From contig CAZWEZ010000033.1 of the NCBI GenBank assembly GCA_964632795.1, forward strand, positions 1-34,560: a stretch of 34,560 bases of DNA, in the 5' to 3' direction. Made by a program: the position numbers and the translations under genes. Numbering within the stretch: position 1 is the stretch's first letter; every line of letters starts with the position of its first letter. A model generated the notes under the pieces. That model was given only the letters and a program-made list of their open reading frames with translations. It was not told the origin of the DNA and did no database searches. Source of the DNA: CAZWEZ01 sp964632795. Its GTDB lineage: Bacteria; Pseudomonadota; Alphaproteobacteria; Rhodospirillales; 2-02-FULL-58-16. Shown in pieces: positions 31,334 through 34,560 of the stretch.

Positions 31334-33025
31334 CTACCCCTTCTTTCCCTCCTTGGCCTGGATCTTGGCCCAGGTGTCGCGTAGCGTGGCGGTGCGATTG
31401 AAGACCGGGCGGTGGGGGGTCGAGTCGGGATCGAGCGTGAAGTAGCCCAGCCGTTCGAACTGCACCGCCTGGCCCAGGGGGGCGTTGGTCAAGGCGGGTT
31501 CGATGAGGGCGTTTTCGATCACCGTCAGGGAGTCCGGGGCGAGGTCGGCGATGAGGTCGGCCCCGGGGTCGGGGCGGGAGAACAGGTGGTCATACAGCCG
31601 GACCTCGGCCTCCTGGGCGTGGTCCGCCGACACCCAGTGCAGGGTCGCCTTGACCTTGCGGCCGTCGGGTGCGTTGCCGCCGCGGGTCTCGGGGTCGTAG
31701 GTACAGCGTAGCTCCACCACCTCGCCGCTGTCGTCTTTAATGACCTCGGTGCAGGTGACGAAGAAGGCGTAACGCAACCGCACCTCGCGGCCCGGGGCGA
31801 GGCGGAAGAACTTTTTCGGCGGCTCCTCCATGAAGTCGTCGCGCTCGATGTAGATTTCGCGGGGGAACTTGACGGTGCGGGTGCCCGCGGTTGCGTCCTC
31901 GGGGTTGTTGATTGCCTCCAGCTCCTCGACCTGGCCCTCGGGCATGTTGTCGATCACCACCTTGAGCGGGCGCAGCACCGCCATCCGGCGCTCGGCGGTC
32001 TTGTTGAGCAGTTCGCGCACGCAGTGCTCGAGCAGCGCCATCTCGACCACGTTGTCGCTCTTGGTGACCCCGATCCGGCCCGCGAAGTCGCGGATCGCGG
32101 CGGCCGGGAAGCCGCGCCGGCGCAGGCCGCACAGGGTCGGCATCCGGGGGTCGTCCCAGCCCTTGACGTGGCCGTCCTCGACCAGTTGCACCAGCCGGCG
32201 CTTGGACATCACGGTGTGGGTCAGGTTGAGGCGCGAGAACTCGTACTGGCGGGGCCGGCTCGGGGTCGGCAGGTTGTCGATCAGCCAGTCGTACAGCGCC
32301 CGGTGGTCCGCGAACTCCATGGTGCAGATGGAGTGGGTGACGCCCTCGATGGCGTCCGACTGGCCGTGCGCGAAGTCATACGTCGGGTAGATGCACCAGG
32401 CCTCGCCGGTGCGCGGGTGGGAGGCCTCGAGGATGCGGTAGATCACCGGGTCGCGCATGTTGATGTTGCCCGAGGCCATGTCGATCCTGGCCCGCAGCAC
32501 CCGGGAGCCCTGGGCGAACTCGCCGGCCCGCATGCGGCGGAACAAATCCATGCTTTCGCCGCTCGGGCGCCCCCGGTAGGGGCTGTCGGTGCCGGGCGTA
32601 GTCAGGGTCCCGCGGTGGGCGCGGATGTCCTCGGCCGACAGGTCGTCGACGTAGGCCTTGGAGTTGTCGATCAGGTGTTCGGCCCATTCGTACAGGCGCT
32701 CGAAGTGGTCCGAGGCGAAGTACAGGTGCTCCCCCCAGTCGAAGCCCAGCCAGCGGACGTCGCGCTGGATGCTGTCGATGAACTCGTGCTCCTCCTTGGT
32801 CGGGTTGGTGTCGTCGAAGCGCAGGTGGCAGCGCCCGCCGAACTCCTCGGCGATGCCGAAGTTGAGGCACATCGACTTGGCGTGACCGATGTGGAGGTAG
32901 CCGTTGGGCTCGGGCGGAAAGCGGGTGACCACGGTCCCGATCAGCCCCGAGGCCAGGTCGCGCCGCACCACCTCGCGCACGAAGTCCCGTATCCCCGGAT
33001 CGCTGCCCTGTTCGGCTTGGCTCAT
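31334..33025 (-). CDS. glnS: Glutaminyl-tRNA synthetase
   Basis: 563 residues, full length. It charges tRNA-Gln in the cytoplasm. Class I motifs are HIGH (45-48, in PPEPNGYLHIGHAKS) and VMSKRRL (272-278). GlnRS-specific features include RFDDTNPTKEEHEF and YPTYDFAHGQSDAIEGVTHS. The two C-terminal beta-barrels (anticodon binding) begin after about residue 345 and are intact. It is GlnRS rather than GluRS because of the RFDDTNP and MSKRR forms. A gene for its substrate tRNA-Gln lies about 1.2 kb upstream on the same strand. Confidence 0.96.
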   Translation of the reverse strand: MSQAEQGSDPGIRDFVREVVRRDLASGLIGTVVTRFPPEPNGYLHIGHAKSMCLNFGIAEEFGGRCHLRFDDTNPTKEEHEFIDSIQRDVRWLGFDWGEHLYFASDHFERLYEWAEHLIDNSKAYVDDLSAEDIRAHRGTLTTPGTDSPYRGRPSGESMDLFRRMRAGEFAQGSRVLRARIDMASGNINMRDPVIYRILEASHPRTGEAWCIYPTYDFAHGQSDAIEGVTHSICTMEFADHRALYDWLIDNLPTPSRPRQYEFSRLNLTHTVMSKRRLVQLVEDGHVKGWDDPRMPTLCGLRRRGFPAAAIRDFAGRIGVTKSDNVVEMALLEHCVRELLNKTAERRMAVLRPLKVVIDNMPEGQVEELEAINNPEDATAGTRTVKFPREIYIERDDFMEEPPKKFFRLAPGREVRLRYAFFVTCTEVIKDDSGEVVELRCTYDPETRGGNAPDGRKVKATLHWVSADHAQEAEVRLYDHLFSRPDPGADLIADLAPDSLTVIENALIEPALTNAPLGQAVQFERLGYFTLDPDSTPHRPVFNRTATLRDTWAKIQAKEGKKG

Positions 33026-33071
33026 CTCGGTCGCACTCCGGCTGGATGTCAGCGGATTTTTATGGAGAAGG

Positions 33072-33100
33072 ATTGGCTGGGGCGCAAGGATTCGCAGCCT
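33072..33100 (-). other. Partial copy of the tRNA-Gln 3' end: attachment-site-like remnant
   Basis: Matches 34254-34282, the 3' terminus (CCA side) of the tRNA gene, at 25 of 29 positions and at 22 of the first 23. Same orientation as the tRNA. It lies 47 bp upstream of the glnS start and on the side of the tRNA 3' end, where the distal att copy of a tRNA-integrating element is expected. Confidence 0.65.
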
Positions 33101-33131
33101 GTTTTCAGCGTTTCCGCGGGTATGTGGCGGG

Positions 33132-33269
33132 TCATCCGTTCGTCATAGCAGATTGGTCGCCGGATTGGTCGCAAATTTCGGCGCTATGGGGAATGGGGCT
33201 ATAAGTCGCCGCCGGCGCTTGCGCCGCCGCCGGAACCGCCACCGTCAACAACGCGAACAAGTGTCTCAC
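33132..33269 (-). pseudogene. Short secreted-peptide ORF, possibly a truncated LprI-like gene
   Basis: From a GTG at 33269 the 45-residue product has a signal peptide (MRHLFALLTVAVPAAAQA) followed by ATYSPIPHSAEICDQSGDQS and AMTNG. The Cys and the Gln-x-x-Met pattern recall the start of the LprI/DUF1311 domain, whose next residues would be Cys-Ala; here a stop follows. It may be a gene cut short or a chance frame. Confidence 0.3.
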
Positions 33270-33401
33270 CGTGATGAATCCCCCGATTCCCCGCGTATCC
33301 CATGGTTGCAGAATAACGGGGCTCGACCAGGGGACGCAAGATGATATGGAAGATCGGCCGATCCGATAGGGAACCATCATCCCAACGGCCAGGGACATCG
33401 G

Positions 33402-33516
33402 CCCGTGGCGATCCTTCGACACGCGAGCTTCGCTCGCTGCTCAGGAGGAGGCGATTATAGATTTCCAACAAAAACTTCATCCAGAGCAGCCGCGTAAGCG
33501 GCGTGTCGAAGGATGG
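33402..33516. repeat. Palindromic intergenic repeat, copy 2
   Basis: Same element as 13445-13548. It shares CCCGTGGCGATCCTTCGACA with one difference, the GCGAGCTTCGCTCGC hairpin, and the right arm GCGTGTCGAAGGATGG ending at 33516. The central spacer is longer and AT-rich here, and the CTCAGGATGAGG blocks have diverged. It lies inside the tRNA-Gln island remnant. Confidence 0.8.
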
Positions 33517-33560
33517 CCGGGGGAGGCGGCGTCGGCTTCAAAGGTGAAGAATCTACCGCC

Positions 33561-33801
33561 GAGGACGCGATGGTGCGCGGAGGTGCGCCGAGGAGAAAGG
33601 AAAAAGATTTTTTACTTACCTTCTTCTCTGTGTTCTCTGTGGTTCAGAAAATAAACGTCTACAACCACGATACGCCGGCCGTCATGGCGAGGCACTGAGG
33701 AAAGAAGAATTTGAACCACGGAGAACACAGAGAACACAGAGGAAGACACAGAGAAGAAAGTGGAAATGCGCTCCGCGCACCTCCGCGGACCTCCGCGTCC
33801 T
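33561..33801. repeat. MITE-like inverted-repeat element (CACAGAGAACACAGAG type)
   Basis: Outer ends AGGACGCG (33562-33569) and CGCGTCCT (33794-33801) are inverted. The inner arms TTCTCTGTGTTCTCTGTGGT (from 33624) and its inverse at 33712-33734 pair over 23 bases with one mismatch. Rows of GCGGAGGTGCGC-like sequence lie inside the outer ends. No coding capacity. From memory, CACAGAG repeats of this kind occur between genes in many bacteria. Confidence 0.75.
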
Positions 33802-33844
33802 TTGCGGTCGGACTGCACCTTAACTTGTTTTCTGACTCCCCCGA

Positions 33845-34225
33845 TCAATTCGTGTGGTTGCGCGCCGCCTTTTGGATCAACACGTCGGCGGGGATTTTCC
33901 AGGTTTGGTGAAGCTTGCGAATCATATTCAGGGAGAGCGGGCGTTTCCGATTGAGCAATTCCGAAACCCGCGTCTTTCCAAGCAACGCCTCCAGGTCCCT
34001 GCGGCCATAGCCCTCTTGATCCATGCGAAACAGTATCGCCTCGACAGGGTCCGGCGCATCGATAGGGAAATGCTCCGCTTCATATGCATCGACAAGGGTG
34101 ATGAGCACATCGAGTGTCGCACCGTCGTCGGAGTTCGCTTCCGCTCCCCAAAGGCCTTCAATCTGCCTGACGGCCTTCTTGTGATCGGTGGCTGTTTTGA
34201 TAACGGGTACTGTTACGGTTCTCAT
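33845..34225 (-). CDS. HigA-like helix-turn-helix antitoxin, orphan
   Basis: 126 residues. It has the HigA layout: TATDHKKAVRQIEGLWGAEA, then LVDAYEAEHFPIDAPDPVEAILFRMDQEGY, then the HTH RRDLEALLGKTRVSELLNRKRPLSLNMIRKL. The segment HFPIDAPDP before the HTH is typical of antitoxins that bind the HigB mRNA interferase and repress their own operon. No higB frame is found on either side; a tRNA gene lies 30 bp upstream. The gene appears intact, so it may be solitary or act as an anti-addiction regulator. The ATG at 34225 was chosen because earlier in-frame starts fall in or near the tRNA gene. Confidence 0.85.
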   Translation of the reverse strand: MRTVTVPVIKTATDHKKAVRQIEGLWGAEANSDDGATLDVLITLVDAYEAEHFPIDAPDPVEAILFRMDQEGYGRRDLEALLGKTRVSELLNRKRPLSLNMIRKLHQTWKIPADVLIQKAARNHTN

Positions 34226-34255
34226 GACGGGTGCTCTTCCGGGAGCCTTCGTCAT

Positions 34256-34329
34256 TGGCTGGGGTGCAAGGATTCGAACCTTGATTACCCGGTCCAGAGC
34301 CGGGCGTAATGCCATTATACGACACCCCA
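34256..34329 (-). tRNA. tRNA-Gln (anticodon CUG)
   Basis: The minus strand folds as a cloverleaf: acceptor TGGGGTG/CACCCCA, anticodon stem CCCGG/CCGGG with loop CTCTGGA (anticodon CTG), T arm with GTTCGAATC, discriminator G73 and an encoded CCA at the 3' end. It is on the same strand as glnS downstream. Its 3' end is the likely attachment site of the island remnant. Confidence 0.95.
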
Positions 34330-34390
34330 AGCGGGCCCGCGCGGGAAGAATCATTAGCGCACTTGCCCGGCGATGAACAGGGCAAAAGGG

Positions 34391-34560
34391 TTAGCCGGCC
34401 ACGAGCTCTCTGACGCTTCCTCCGGCCAGGCGGTAGATGGTGGTGTGGGGCTCGGGCAGCTTGAGACTCAGCTCCGTCGGCAGGCCGAGGACGATGCCCC
34501 GCAGGGCGCGCCCGGTGCCGCCGTGGCAGACCGCCACCAGGGTGGCGTCGGCGGGCTGTT
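34391..34560 (-). CDS. C-terminal part of a histidine-phosphatase-family protein (5' end outside window)
   Basis: 56 complete C-terminal codons are in the window. ATLVAVCHGGTGRALRGIVL followed by GLP is the second active-site histidine region of the histidine phosphatase (phosphoglycerate mutase-like) superfamily, normally V-x-HGG-x-x-R followed by LGLP. The substrate cannot be told. It ends about 60 bp upstream of tRNA-Gln, same strand. Confidence 0.75.
   Translation of the reverse strand, partial: QPADATLVAVCHGGTGRALRGIVLGLPTELSLKLPEPHTTIYRLAGGSVRELVAG

Larger units (their letters stand above)
33101..34255. mobile_element. Remnant of a tRNA-Gln-targeted island (no integrase left)
   Basis: The 1.15 kb between the intact tRNA 3' end and its partial copy contains an orphan HigA-like gene, two palindromic repeat elements and a short secreted-peptide ORF. 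No integrase or excisionase frame is present, so if it was an island it has collapsed to a scar. Without it, tRNA-Gln would lie directly upstream of glnS. Confidence 0.5.

Noticed and set aside
33402..33801. CRISPR array because of repeated palindromic units
   Set aside because: Only inverted pairs of unlike elements, with no regularly spaced identical direct repeats or spacers.

Overview
The window is high-GC DNA, mostly around 65-70% G+C by eye, with gene families and gene order that fit an alphaproteobacterium, most likely Rhodospirillales-like. That placement is inferred from protein style, composition and repeat types and was not tested by search. Housekeeping genes (typA, cysS, nadE, glnS, tRNA-Gln) and a branched-chain amino acid/amide ABC transporter form the backbone. 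Lower-GC accessory pieces and several repeat families are set into it.

Layout. 1-740: end of a fumarate reductase/succinate dehydrogenase-type flavoprotein gene plus a short 2Fe-2S partner. 724-5719: two lower-GC gene islands (a GNAT acetyltransferase; a SnoaL-like secreted protein plus a methyltransferase), each bracketed by the same pair of unlike repeats, here called A and B. Between the islands lie a Sel1-repeat protein and a polytopic membrane protein. 5830-11254: substrate-binding protein, two permeases, two ATPases and a DUF2927 protein; from the first permease onward the genes overlap, so they form one translationally coupled operon. 11410-11576: a 54-bp-stem inverted repeat with a three-hairpin head, just before typA. 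13668-20972: amidase, mechanosensitive channel, a possible 39-residue protein, cysS and nadE.

21067-31008 is the most rearranged part. Two tandem paralogous genes of unknown family are followed by a single-chain Type IIG (MmeI-like) restriction-modification gene. That gene sits between perfect 184-bp direct repeats copied from the end of the second paralog. The insert also carries the stop-riddled tail of another gene. Beyond it come a stub of a glycosyltransferase gene, a lipoprotein gene, a glycine-rich secreted protein gene, a fragment of the first paralog, and a complete GT4 glycosyltransferase. Convergent paralog/glycosyltransferase modules therefore appear twice, each damaged differently.

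31334-34560: glnS and tRNA-Gln(CUG) lie on the same strand. They are separated by about 1.2 kb flanked by the tRNA 3' end and a partial copy of it, which looks like the remains of a tRNA-targeted island. It holds an orphan HigA-like antitoxin, two palindromic repeat elements and a short secreted-peptide ORF. A histidine-phosphatase gene runs off the end.

The strongest candidates for something undescribed are the A/B-bracketed islands, the cloverleaf inverted repeat before typA, the restriction-modification insertion with long target duplication, and the tandem unknown family repeatedly found next to a glycosyltransferase.
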